Source: Pontederia crassipes | Lineage: Eukaryota; Streptophyta; Magnoliopsida; Commelinales; Pontederiaceae | Length of the DNA stretch: 64,000 bases | Direction of reading: 5' to 3' | Assembly (NCBI GenBank): GCA_030549335.1 | Contig: JAUKPH010000018.1 | Span: 2,480,001-2,544,000, forward strand | Shown here: one piece after another, positions 33,159 through 44,805 of the stretch | Layout: the number at the start of each line of letters is the position of its first letter | Numbering within the stretch: the stretch's first letter is position 1 | The notes under the pieces: model-generated | The model's input: the letters and a program-made list of their open reading frames with translations, nothing else | The model's database searches: none | Told to the model about the DNA's origin: nothing | Position numbers and translations under genes: made by a program

Positions 33159-34253
33159 AAAAATACATTCTGAGGCTCATTTCTCTTTCTCATCCATATA
33201 TTTAATTACAATAAACATCATTTGGAACTTTCTGAAGTCCAACTTACAACAAAAACATAATATTCACATATGCATCTTAGACATGTTTCACATGGATAAC
33301 CATTTAAACATCATTTTAGAGCATTAAAACTAAAAATCTCTATTAGTAAAATGTCTTCATTTCCCTATTATTTTATATATTGATTTGATGATCATGGCCA
33401 CGAAGATAAAAATCGAGAATATTTAGAAAACAATAGTGATGTGCACTTGTACTATCTTATGGGTTATATGTTTTAGAATTTTAATGTCATATCATAAAAT
33501 GTGCCATCTTTTGTGATGTGTACATAAACTCATTGTCAGACTGCATTTGTTGATGTTTCCGATCATCATTCCAAGATGCCATATATTCCAGTAGTGTACT
33601 TCAGTTTTCAAACATTTGTATTATGTCTATGACTCGACAAAATGTTGCAAAAATAACACAACTATCATGTTTATTATATCCAAGTAGGAGCAAAGTGCCT
33701 TTGGTGAACGCATGCAGCTGTTAAAGAGAGAATTTGCCAAAAAAAAAAGATCAAGTGCATGAATGATGAACGTAAAAGCTGTATATAGATGATAACCTTT
33801 CAGTGAGACCTATTGTCATATTACTAGTTTCCATCATGTCAGGGTCATGAACTTTGCAGTGTTTCATTTTCTTTGTATATTGGACATAATATTTTTTTAT
33901 GAAATTTATTCATATATTTGATCAGTACTTTAGGTGCAAAAATGAGAAAATTATACATATGTTTAAGGAAAAAGAAAGATCACTTAGTAAAATCATATTT
34001 TAAGTTTCTTGTGACCTTTTTTTTTGAAAACTTATTGTTTTCATGCCATTGAAAATGTACCCCTCGGAAACTTGAATAGTCAATCATTTTCAATAATATG
34101 AGATGGAAAAAGTGAAACTATTTGATTTCAATTTATTTCTTTAGTTTATCTCTACTCTTGTGGATAGAATGAAATTCAAATGCCATAACGATATAGGGAG
34201 TGCACTCAAAAGTTTGAAATGTCATTTTTTCACATTTATTTTGATTTTTACAA
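33159..34253. other. AT-rich spacer, nothing recognised
   Basis: Contains poly(A)/poly(T) runs and short open frames only; no repeat structure or coding signal was noticed. Confidence 0.5.
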
Positions 34254-34962
34254 GGGTTATTTCCTCTAACCACCCCTAAATTATCACGATTTTTCACATC
34301 TAACCCAAAACTATGAATTTCATTTTTTAGATACCTAAACTATTGCGATTTTTTCAATTTGATCCTTCCGTCCAATTCCGTCGACTTCTCCGTTATCTTT
34401 TTATTTTTTGCATTTGTGAAAAGTCCATTTATACCTCTACTCTGAATTGAATTTTATTTTACATAAAATAATATATAATAATGGATATAAAACTAATTTT
34501 AAAAAAAGAAAAACACGCCACGTGGGGTGGGCCCTTTCTCTTTCCCTACGCCGGGAAAGAGAGAAGGGGGGTTGCTGCCCTTCTTCATCGACAGGTGGGG
34601 CGGCGACCCCCCCCCCCCCCCCTTTTCTCTTTCCCTGTGTCGGGAAAGAGAGGGGGGGGGGGGGGGCTCGTCGTCGACGTTGAGGGGGGCGGCGATGCCC
34701 CCACGTGGTGTGTTTTTTTCTTTTTTTTTTAATTATTTTTATATCCATTATATATTATTTTATGTAAAAATGGAATTCAATTCAGAGCAGGGGTATAATG
34801 AACTTTTCACAAATGCAGAAAATAAAAAATAATGGAGAAGTCGATAGAATGATCAAATTGGAAAAATCGCTATATTTTAGGTACCCAAAAAAATGAAGTT
34901 CGTAGTTTGGGGTTAGATGTGAAAAATCGCGATAGTTTAGGGGTGGTTAGAGAAAATAACCT
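34254..34962. mobile_element. Fold-back MULE with poly-C / poly-G core
   Basis: Nearly the whole 709-bp element is one imperfect palindrome. The left arm starts GGGTTATTTCCTCTAACCACC; the right arm ends GGTGGTTAGAGAAAATAACC. Flanks TTTTTACAA (34245-34253) and TTTTTGACAA (34963-34972) look like a 9-bp duplication with one later indel. Arms share long motifs with the Pack-MULE at 11055-12710. The GC-rich centre contains a 16-base C run (34607-34622) and a 15-base G run (34652-34666). Pro- or Gly-rich open frames arise only from composition. Confidence 0.8.
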
Positions 34963-35511
34963 TTTTGACAAATAAGATATAATATTAAAATATTTTTCTC
35001 ATGATTGTCAAATCTTGACAATTTGAAAAAGTATACATTAAAATTTAACATATCATTATTGTGTCAAGAGTTTATGCAATATCATGACTTTAAATAATTT
35101 CATATGCCTTATGTCAAATTTTGTAGCCAAAGTTTGTTATTAAGTTTGTGTGAATCATACATAAACTTAGTGAGAGTTAATTTTATCTATTACACATATT
35201 TATTTGAATTTTTTTAATATGATAAAATAAGAAATATGAGTGAAAAATATGACAACAAGTTATCACATTTTCTTAGAGATAAAATGAAAAATCATTGAAA
35301 GACCCACATGTCATATATTCTTATATGTGGCTCAAAGTTATAGATGACTAATAAATATAAGTTGATACATAATTATGGGGAGTAAATCTTTGGCTCTCGC
35401 ATGCATATAAAAGTTTGTGAACTATCTTTTCATCAAATAAAAGGGAAAGAAAAATAGGAGACATATGATTCGAGAAGTTTATATGACTGCCAAGTCATTT
35501 AGAAATGTTAT
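34963..35511. other. AT-rich spacer
   Basis: No gene or clear repeat seen. Confidence 0.5.
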
Positions 35512-36533
35512 CACTGTAACAAACTTGATTTATAATTACAAGTTATTTCGTGAATATAAGCTCAAATATCGTGATTATAAATTATTTGTGACTGCGCGGA
35601 GGCGGTTCCTTGTACTTGTATAGGATGATCTGCTTTGAGCCTTAGTCCACATGGTTTGACTCTGATACCATATGTAACACCCTTGTACTTGCATAAGATA
35701 TTGTCCTCTTCGAGCTTCGGCCTCTCAACCTCTTTTTACCAAATTAAGGTCATGTTCTCATATATACCCAACCTCTTTTTCATAACTTGTGCATGTGAAA
35801 TTAATCAAGAATCCAAATGCTTTGAATTATTTCACTTGTTATTGACTTAGTTTAGCTGACTAACCCTTATCGAACCTCAAGTTATAAAGTCAATCTCAAT
35901 AATTATTATTCAAACAACTTAGGTGATTAATTAAATCATACAATTTTACTTAGGTTTAATGTAAAGCAAAAACAATTATTAATGTAATTTTATCAACAAA
36001 ACATATCATTAAGTTTTTATAAAAATCTTACATATCATTTGTCACAAATTTTAAAAATGTAACAAATTGGGTTTAATGGGGGTAAAACACATTAGGAGAG
36101 AGAAAGATAATATTTGGTTTTTTACCCTGATTTTATTGTTGATGAGCGATTTTACTATGGGCTGCATGATACAAATGAAGGAACAATATTTAAGCATTGC
36201 ACGACGTTCCACCCATGGGTGATTCACCCCCATTAAACCCATACATAATATTGCATTCAACAATTAGTTATGAATTTTTTGTGGCTAATATTGTTGATAA
36301 TGAATATAATTTATTATGAAAATAAAAATTGTGGTAATTAGTTATATTATTTGTTACAAAATAAATCTTCGTAACAATCGCTAAATCATTGTTGCCACGA
36401 TATAAATTATTTGTGTCTACAAACTCATCAATACTTACAAAAATAATAATCGTGACTATAAGATACGATTATTACCACGAACTAACATATTGAGATTATT
36501 AATTTGTGGCTATAAACTATATCTGTTGTAGTG
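35512..36533. mobile_element. Small CACTA element 5 with TAT target duplication
   Basis: The left end is CACTGTAACAAACTTG (35512), and the right end ...TATATCTGTTGTAGTG (36533) is its imperfect inverted copy. Both ends are followed inward by similar (A)TTATAA / CACGA words, for example TTTCGTGAATATAAGC and CGTGACTATAAGATACG. The 3-bp flanks are TAT on both sides (35509-35511, 36534-36536), the duplication length expected for CACTA. It has no transposase. An LTR piece with a primer site lies inside. Confidence 0.7.
35659..35900 (-). repeat. LTR fragment with primer site nested in CACTA 5
   Basis: On minus, GGGTGTTACA is followed by TAT and TGGTATCAGAGTC (35658-35670), i.e. an LTR end then an initiator-Met-tRNA primer site. 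The LTR body would extend right from 35673 (TGTAACACCC). Its far end could not be fixed. A short internal piece continues left to about 35590. Confidence 0.6.
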
Positions 36534-38790
36534 TATGTACCTCATAAAAGTATTTCTATTTGAAAAGTGCCTTATAATAATATTAATTTGCATAACTTTA
36601 AATTTAGGGGAAGTGAAAATTTTACTTTAAATTCTTATTCTTCCTAACTTTCATACTTTTCATTTGTCTTCATAAAAAATAGTTCGAATATTTGAACGTA
36701 GACTTTGTGCAATAATAAATTATATTTGTATAGTACAAATCTTAACTATTAATGGTTATCAATTTGACACATTGAAAATTGTTTTACACAACTTTTCATT
36801 AATAGTTGTCTATATTCCCATGAGATTTGGATTAAGAGATGAATATAAACCATTTAGATAATTGATTTAGCTTTTTAAAAAATTAAGAATCACCTCATTT
36901 GTATAGCAGAAAGTTATGTATAAGAGAGTAAGCGTACGGAAAGCTTGATTTGAAATGTACAATCTTATGTATTGAACTTATAATTAATATTTGAATATTT
37001 TTTATTTTATTTTTAATGAAAAATAAATGTTGCAGATAATCTCCTAAATTTTCAGGGAATACAAAACAATCTCATTTTTTTAATGACAAAAAAGTTATAT
37101 CTAAAAGACTTCAGATCTATCAAACTATCAATAGAGGTTAAGACGACCAAAGGCCAAAGTTTGGATGTCCGAACCTAAAGTTTGGATTCCTAAAAATCCT
37201 AAATAGAGGGAATTTCAGCAAAATGGGGTTTAAAAAATTCATCTTAATTTTTGAACATCCGAACTTTTTATGACACATGAAACTGTTAGCCAAAAAAGGT
37301 TCAAAACTTTTATAACAGTTACGAAATGATTAGTTTTGAATGATAACAACTATGAGAAACTTAGGGGCCATAAAAGATGTGTAAGACATGTCAAGGAGGT
37401 TTAGACTTATGAGAAAATTTAGGCAAAACACATATGAAGTATATTTGATCCCAAAGTTGCAAATCTCATATCTTTTTTCCATTACTCTTGTATGACAATT
37501 AAAATTGTTGAAAAAGATTAAATAAGTATTGTAGTACTTTTGTAATAGATGGTTGAGCTCGTGAGTAATAAAAGGTTGTGTCTTATTACTTGATCGAATA
37601 AAAGATGCGGACGAAAGTTTATGATGAGAAGATGTTGGCTTATCTCTTTCGAAGCGATCACGAAAATGATATATATAATAGATTTTTTCTTTGCCTTATT
37701 TAACACTAAGAAAAGGTAATAGTAAAATTTTCGACGAAATCAAGAAGTCAAACTAAAGATATAGACGAAGGTATAATCAAACTTGGTCGGCATATTCTTC
37801 TCTTCCGCTTTTTACTCTCTCTCTCTCTATCTTCCTCTCATTCTATTATGATACGTGCTTCGAGTTATTGTTTTGCACTTTAAATTTTACGAAACCATTT
37901 TATGCCTTTAGTTTGATTTGAGATATCAATTTTATCAATAAAATACCAATTCACCATTTCCTCGTCTCCTGATCCAACATTTTTTTCCTCCTCTAGCATA
38001 TATCAGATTTTCTTTATCATATAATTTTTCTTTCCACATAATCACTTTCTCTTTATGCCATTATCCTTATTTTGTATCTCATTTAATCTCTTTTTCTTGC
38101 TCCTATAACTTTGTGTCTCTAGATATAATTCGTGAACTACCTGAATTTGATTAGTTCGAATTTTTGGTTCGTATACCAAGTCAGTCAAATTACCAATTGT
38201 TCGTACTTTTTATTTTGGTTACGCGTTGTTTAACTATATTAATTCGTAAACACAGCACTATGTGACCAAGAAATGGCACCCACATTTTTAACATGCACTC
38301 CTTACTTTTTCCTTTGAAACTAATTGCGATAAACAACTACAAACCGAAAAATATCTTAATTATGGGCAAACTATCCAACTTGTAACACCTTTTGATGGAC
38401 TCCACAAAAATTAAATTACTCTTCATAAAGTAAATTCATATAAGCATATGCCCTTATACGCCGCCACATACATCAATCAAGCCTATGGAGCTCTCATACG
38501 TCATTAATTTTGTGTCCTTTGAGCTCCTTTGCACTGGCTTTCCTATGTAGTAATTAGTAAACGCCCCGAACTTCTAAACTATAGGCGCAACATTAATCTT
38601 TGCAAACAAAGATAACTTCAAAGTTCAAACTTGATCGATTAACACGCAAACCCTAATTTATACATCCTCTCTTTTTTAACCAATAAAGGATATTAATAAT
38701 GCTTTAGATGCTTAAATATATAAGTTTTATGGTAGACTAAGTCTTGGCTTACGGTATATTCCAACTATATGATTTCAATCGACTATTAAT
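36534..38790. other. AT-rich spacer upstream of LDH
   Basis: Over 2 kb without a supported gene. Short words such as AAGTTTGGAT(G/T)(T/C)CCGAACCT at 37140-37200 resemble LTR material. Confidence 0.5.
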
Positions 38791-38801
38791 TCTTAACATA
38801 T

Positions 38802-38809
38802 TATAAATA
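38802..38809 (+). promoter_or_regulatory. Candidate TATA box of the LDH gene
   Basis: TATAAATA lies about 265 bp upstream of the LDH start codon, within otherwise non-repetitive sequence. This would place transcription start near 38835 and give a 5' UTR of about 230 bp. Inferred from position and consensus only. Confidence 0.45.
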
Positions 38810-39542
38810 CCCATATACACATGTACATGCATATTACTATTGTATTGCAAATGCGAGAGAAGCTTAGTGGGGAACAAATTAACTTAGTTATATGATCCCC
38901 TTAACATTGTTAATAAGAAGTCATCGAAGTTAATGGCGTGCATGCATTGCATGGTTCATAAACACAATACATATACCTCACTTTCTCATGCATCATCAAC
39001 AAATATTGTGCCCTCTTCTTTGATATCTCCCTTTATCGTTAGCTTATACACGTTGTTGCAGTCGATATGAGGAAGGAAAGCTCCCTCTCGAAGCTCGGTT
39101 TCGGTGAGCACGTCGCCGGCAACATATTCCTCCCCATCCAGGAGGCGTCGCCGCCCTCACCGGCTAGGCGCCGAACGAAGATATCCGTCGTCGGGTCCGG
39201 GAACGTCGGCATGGCGATCGCGCAGACAATCCTGACCCAGGACCTGACCGACGAGCTCGTGATCGTAGACGCCAAGCTCGACAAGGCCCGGGGCGAGGTG
39301 CTCGACCTCCAGCACGGCGCCGCGTTCCTCCCGCGCACTCGGATTCAGGCGTCGGACGGCTACGAGGCCACGTACGACTCCGACCTCTGCGTGATCACGG
39401 CCGGCGCCCGCCAGGTCCCCGGCGAGTCGCGCCTCGACCTCCTGCAGAGGAACCTGACGATATTTAGGGCGATCGTGCCGCAGCTGGCGCGGTACTTGCC
39501 GGAGGCGATCCTGCTGGTGGTGTCGAACCCGATGGACGTGCT

Positions 39543-40016
39543 TGATGGGAAAATTCGAGAACAGGAAGAGAAGATCGCAAAGAGATTGCAAAAAAATAAA
39601 GGAGGCACACAAATTATCCAGGTTCACCCTTAAGATTAGGGCTACGTCCTGCAAAGAGGTTCCACTATATCATTTAGGTTTACAGTCGCTACACAGATTA
39701 CATCTGAAAATAAGCTATAAATAAGCCTCTTCTAAATGGGTTCAAAATCCGACTCAAACAGAGAAAAAATATAATCTGAACCACACGGGCCGACTAAACA
39801 AAAGTCTAAAACCCGTCTAGGTTTCGAGGGCGCCGCCCCCGAACCCCCACCCGCCCAAAACCCGGGACCGCCGTCGGGGGGCGGTGCCCCCGAATCCCTC
39901 CTTTTATTCTCACGCTAGCAGCACAGGCAATCGGGTAGTACTTAGATTCTCTTAAGCTCACGTAGACGAATCCAGTGTGAAAAACAAGGGGCCTCAAATA
40001 TTTAACAACTCCAACA
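39543..40016. mobile_element. Solo LTR inserted in LDH exon 1
   Basis: A 474-bp segment starts TGATGGGAAAATTC and ends AACTCCAACA (TG...CA). It is flanked by a perfect 5-bp duplication GTGCT (39538-39542 and 40017-40021), which belongs to the LDH codons for Val-Leu. It contains no coding or primer site, so it is a solo LTR left by recombination between two LTRs. A GC-rich core with GGCGCCGCCCCCGAA-type words lies at about 39825-39900. Confidence 0.92.
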
Positions 40017-40151
40017 GTGCTGACGTACATCGCGTGGAAGCTGTCGGGGTTCCCGCCGCACAGGGTCGTCGGCTAAGGCACGAATCTCGATTCGTCGAGG
40101 TTTAGGTTCCTTCTGGCTGATCACTTCGAGGTCAATGCTCAAGACGTTCAG

Positions 40152-40530
40152 GTAAGTACCTAATCACATATAAATTTATATATAAAAATGTACTGATGGT
40201 TGCACAAAGGCAAGCTTAATTATAATTTATATTAATTGCCTTGGTCATGAAAATACAACATAATCATATATTAATCTGTCATAATTAATACAAATACGGA
40301 GGTCATGAATTTGATTGAAGTATTTTAGAAACTTTACATTCAAGTCGTGGAAATTATATTTAATGTTCTATTTTAATAAAATTAAGTTACATCAAGGTTA
40401 AAAAAAGATATTGATTAGAGTTAGGACTTTATATGTAAATGATATCAAGCTCAAGTGATGTGATATATGATATATAACATAAACCAAATTAATTGATCAA
40501 TGAGAAGATGGTGCCGTCTGATTGATGCAG
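40152..40530 (+). other. LDH intron
   Basis: A 379-bp AT-rich intron between GTAAGT and GATGCAG; no other feature seen. Confidence 0.85.
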
Positions 40531-40983
40531 GCATACATGGTGGGGGAGCACGGAGACAGCTCGGTGGCGCTGTGGTCGAGCATAAGCGTGGGGGGAGTGC
40601 CGGTGCTGAGCGGGCTCAAGGACGAGGGCGCCTACGAGCAGCAGAGCGTCCTCCTGGAGAGGATCCGGAGGGCGGTGGTGAACAGCGCCTACGAGGTCAT
40701 CTGCTTCAAGGGCTACACCTCCTGGGCCATCGGCTACTCCGTCGCCAGCCTCGCCCGGACGCTGCTCCGGGACCAGCAGCGCATCCACCCCGTCTCCCTC
40801 CTCGCCGGGGGATTCTACGGCATCCCGGAGGACCGCGAGGTCTTCCTCAGCCTCCCCGCCCGCCTCGGCCGCGGCGGCATCCTCGGCGTCGCCGGCGTGC
40901 TGCAGCTCACGGAGGAGGAATCCGCTCGCCTCCGGCGGTCCGCTGACACGCTCTGGGAGGTGCAACAGAAGCTTAATATTTGA

Positions 40984-42231
40984 ATTGGGCGGGAATTAAA
41001 CGTACGCATGCATGAACCAAATCAAGAACTTGGAAGTTGGAATGTATATGCATGTATTTGTTCATTAAAAGAAACTCTTTTTTTTTTTTTGCTTCGATGT
41101 TTGTTCTGATTTGTCTTTTTTCCCATTTGTTATTGTTATTTCATTCGTTTGCCTAGTTTGTTGTTTTGTCAAATCTGTTTACTCCCCTTGAGTTTGTTTA
41201 TTTTATATCATGGATAAATATATATGTATTTTTTTCGATCATGCTCGTCAAATAGAAAATACATGATCGATATCTATTTGTTATAAGCCAAACAAGTTTG
41301 TGATATATTAGTAATAATCTGTTGGTATCAAATCGGGCATCTGAACTCGATCATAAGCTATTGAAAAGAAGACGGTGGATGATTGATTAAAAAAGTTTCA
41401 ATTTTATCTTACTACAAGAAAGGTATACAAAAAAATGATTAGATGAGTAAAGAACATCACAAAGTTGTGGCATACGAAGACTAAAGAAGAGAGAGATCGA
41501 GTGAACGAAAGTTAAAAAAAGTATTTTAAATAGAAAATCTAATGTATGAAAGTTAGCAGAAATGTATATTCTCTCTCACTTTCAAATCTGATATCATGCA
41601 TTAATCACAGAAGACATTAAGTATACGTGCTATAAATGCATCATCCCTGGAGAGTCACTGCCAAGTGCCAACCTAAGAGAACACACGGCGCATCAAGAGT
41701 GTCGGACGTACTCGCTCCTCGTGCTCTGTAACTACATGATACGATCTATTTGATACTTAAAGCTTCTTAACACACAATCCATAGATAAAAGACAAGATAT
41801 GGCTACATATACTCGTGCACTCAGCCAGGATTCACGTCCAAGCTAACAACACATGGTACATGCCTCTTCTAACACTATTGTTTTACGGTTACAATTCCAA
41901 TAAACTTTAAACACTCATATGCGTGCGTACATGGCTACATGCATGATACATATGAAACACGAAGAAACACAGAAAAATACAAGTTATAGAATTAGCTTCC
42001 ACTCTCAACATGCGCCCACCGCAGCACGTATCCTCACCCGGCCTTTGACACCTGCCCGCCACTTGTTCCCTTCCAACAACCAGCTGTGCGTATCTGCAAT
42101 GTCCCCTTTCTGTACGTGCTTGCTACGCAATTGATTAAGAACTCGATCGGTCAGAAACACAAGTCATGCATTAACTGCATGTCAATCCCTCCCTCGGTTC
42201 AGTTCTCAATCGATCTCGCGCACCGATCAGA
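40984..42231. other. Spacer between LDH and pectinesterase
   Basis: LDH 3' UTR, then AT-rich sequence. TATAAATG at 41631-41638 is a possible TATA box of the pectinesterase but lies 600 bp from its ATG, so the link is weak. No other gene seen. Confidence 0.5.
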
Positions 42232-44805
42232 ATGGTGTCCGGAACAGCCTCGTTCCCGCTGCCTGCAAAATTCTTCGTCGTTGCTTTTGTTGTCAGCTCC
42301 CTCAGCTTCATCTCTTCCTCCCATGTCGACGTAGATTTAGAGGCAATGTCGAAGCAGAGGGATCTAGCTACCAGGATGGCGTATGAAGCGATCGTGAGTG
42401 CCAGGAGCTGGGCTTGGGCATCCATGGCTGGTCGTCGTCTAAAACACGACGACGGCACCGGGATCCAGGGGACCACTTTCGGGGGCGCCGACGACGTCGC
42501 ATTCGCCGACTGCGTCTCGCTTTACGAGGACAGCGAACTCAGGCTACGAAGGCTGATAGCATCGCCGGCGCCGACGACTGGATGGACTTCCACGGACGCC
42601 AGGACCTGGCTGAGCGCCGCGATGACCAGGCATGCGACGTGCATGGATGGGCTGCAGGAGCTGAACGTGACGGCGACGAGGGCGGCGGACATCACGGACC
42701 TTCTACGCCGGGCGTTGGCCATGCATGCGTTATCGCCTTCTGATGACGTGAAGAATAATGGTGGTGAGTTCTGAGCTAATTATAGTTAATTGACTGAATG
42801 CTAACTATTATATTTCATTAAAAAGCTCGATCAGCTCAATTACAAAACAAGTTGAAAGATTGGTGTAGTAATTTGATTCATTGTTAATATATTTATGTAG
42901 TTGGTATAATTAATTAAATAGGCATCGGAGTAAAGTCTTGAAATGTGGAATCAATCAAGGTCAAAACGTAGTACTCAACTCTCTCTGTTCGGTAAATATA
43001 TATGCTGAAAAAGAACTAATTTTGGTGCTGTTAAATGCATATAACAAAATAGTTTATAAATTTAAGGATTGCATGCCCCTTTCTATCGAGAAAAATAACT
43101 TAAGGAATCCAATCTTTCTCAAAATATATAACCAAAATATGAATTAAGTTGTTGGCTTTATATTTGTTTTTGTTGTCATATAGGTTTTGTCGGTTCACAT
43201 GAATATTTCATCCATATTTCCAAGTCATATTTTCTTTGTATTTAATATAAAGTTTTATTGGAAGTGGGAAGTCAGCACCGTCAACTGATCAAGCCGACTC
43301 CAGTTGAAAAGTTTTAATCTTATTATGTTGATATTATATTCGACCCATTTAATTTAAAAAATGTTGGTAATAATAATTTTTATATATAAATACTTAAATT
43401 ATTTAATAACTTTAGCACTTAAATTGTTCTTAATATTATTTATTTTTTAATCTCCTTATTTCTAAGGTTATATTTTTTTTAAAAAAAAAGCTCAGGTTAT
43501 CCGACCATATATATATAATATTTCTTTCACCAAAGTTATCGTGGCATGCACATGTGAAGTGTTTATTAACCTTCTCTCTACCAGGAATCTTACTATCTAA
43601 TTAATTTTACAAGATGCTACAATAGCGCACGTATGCATATACAATTTAACCTGCTGCCTGCATGGTCTCGATCTTAATTAATTTCCAGAGGCACGACGCA
43701 GTGATCAAAGGCGCAACACCACGTCCACGACGCTCCAAGAAGCCGTGCGACTCGCATCATGGGACGTATCCAAGGACGATGCAGACGTCGTCGTGGCTCA
43801 AGATGGATCCGGCGATTACAAGACGGTCAACGACGCAGTTGCCTCGGTCAAGCACCGCCGGCAACAAAGCCGCCGGCTGGTGATCTACATCAAGGCCGGC
43901 GTTTATAAAGAAAATGTAGAGATAGACGGAAACCTGAACGACATCATGTTCGTCGGAGACGGCATCGACAAGACGGTGATCACCGGCAGCCGTAGCGTCC
44001 CCGATGGCTTCACCACTAGGGCCATTGCTACGTTGAGCAAGTGACACTGACATCATGTTTACGTTACGTGCATGCACGCGTACAAATATGTGTGTCACTA
44101 ACACTTCTTCACGCAGGTGTCTCTGGTGATGACTTCTGGGGCAGAGACATGACATTCGAGAACACGGCCGGACCGCAGAAGCTCCAGGCGGTGGCCGCGG
44201 CGGTGGCGTCGGACCACTCCGTCTTCTACCGGTGCAGCTTCAGGGGATACCAGGACACGCTCTACGTGCACTCGCTGAGGCAACTGTACCGGGACTGCCG
44301 GATCTACGGCACCATCGACTTCATCTTCGGGAACGCGGCCGCCGTGGTGCAGAACTGCGACATCTACGTGAGGAAGCCCATGGATCGCCAGTCCAACATG
44401 ATCACGGCTCAAGGCAGGGACGACGTGAACCAGAACACGGGGATCTCCGTCCACCGTTCTCTCGTGCTGCCGGATTCGGACATGGAAGCCGTGAAGGGAT
44501 CGTACCGGAGCTACCTGGGGAGGCCGTGGAAGAAGTACTCGAGGACGGTGTTCCTGGAGACGGAGCTCGACGGGATGATAAGCTCCGACGGATGGGCGGA
44601 GTGGAGCGGCAGCTTCGCCCTGGACACGTTGTATTACGGAGAGTACATGAACACCAGGGAAGGTGCTTCCACGAGCAGGAGGGTGAGTTGGCCGGGGTTC
44701 CACGTCTTGAGCGATTCTGATGCGAAACGATTCACGGTGGAGAGCTTTGTGGAGGGGAACTCTTGGATTCCTGAGTCTGGCGTGCCCTTCTGGTCTGGTC
44801 TCTGA
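42232..44805 (+). CDS. Pectin methylesterase with N-terminal pro-region
   Basis: Removes methyl groups from wall homogalacturonan and is secreted to the apoplast. Exons are 42232-42763, 43689-44036 and 44117-44805; all joins are phase 1 and give 522 residues, usual for type-I enzymes. Residues 1-29 form a hydrophobic signal peptide. A pro-region follows (ADCVSLYEDSELRL, HATCMDGLQ). It has only two of the four Cys expected in a PMEI-like domain and no clear RRLL processing motif. The catalytic domain starts near residue 214: VVVAQDGSGDYKTVNDAV, GVYKENVE, FENTAGPQKLQAVA, GYQDTLYV and TIDFIFGNAAAV (catalytic and acid Asp residues), and SYLGRPWKKYSRTV (substrate Arg and Trp). It ends ESFVEGNSWIPESGVPFWSGL. 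The second intron fits a GC-AG type (A|GCAAGT ... GCAG). No break is seen. Codon use is GC-rich, like LDH. Confidence 0.93.
44037..44116 (+). other. Pectinesterase intron 2, probable GC-AG type
   Basis: An 80-bp intron. The only cut that keeps both exons in phase is ...TTG A|GCAAGT ... CACGCAG|GT GTC, giving ATLSVSGDDFW, which aligns with the family pattern. GCAAGT is the normal consensus for GC-type donors. The nearby GT four bases later would shift the frame. Confidence 0.75.

Larger units (their letters stand above)
39067..40983 (+). pseudogene. LDH: L-lactate dehydrogenase gene, disrupted by a solo LTR and a nonsense codon
   Basis: Cytosolic LDH reduces pyruvate to lactate with NADH, mainly in oxygen-starved plant tissue. 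Exon 1 is 39067-40151 including a 474-bp insertion; exon 2 is 40531-40983 (donor CAG|GTAAGT, acceptor GATGCAG). Without the insertion the exons join in frame to about 352 codons, the normal plant length. Seen: GSGNVGMAIAQTIL (NAD-binding loop), DLQHGAAFLPR, TAGARQVPGESRLDLLQRN (substrate-specificity loop with Gln and Arg), VVSNPMDVL, NLDSSRFRFLLADHF and, in exon 2, GEHGDSS with the catalytic His and the YTSWAIGYSVASL region. Two lesions exist: a solo LTR after codon ~158, and TAA at 40074-40076 where the family has Ser (GSGTNLDS). The LTR also supplies in-frame stops. Codons are strongly GC-ending. The copy should be inactive unless the lesions are absent in the real genome. Confidence 0.93.

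Noticed and set aside
40489..40965. 158-codon minus-strand frame over LDH exon 2
   Set aside because: Shadow of the LDH coding sequence; the plus-strand frame has the catalytic GEHGDSS motif.
44098..44720. Antisense and second-frame open frames of about 160-200 codons over the pectinesterase last exon
   Set aside because: They mirror the high GC at third codon positions of the real gene and have no known motif.
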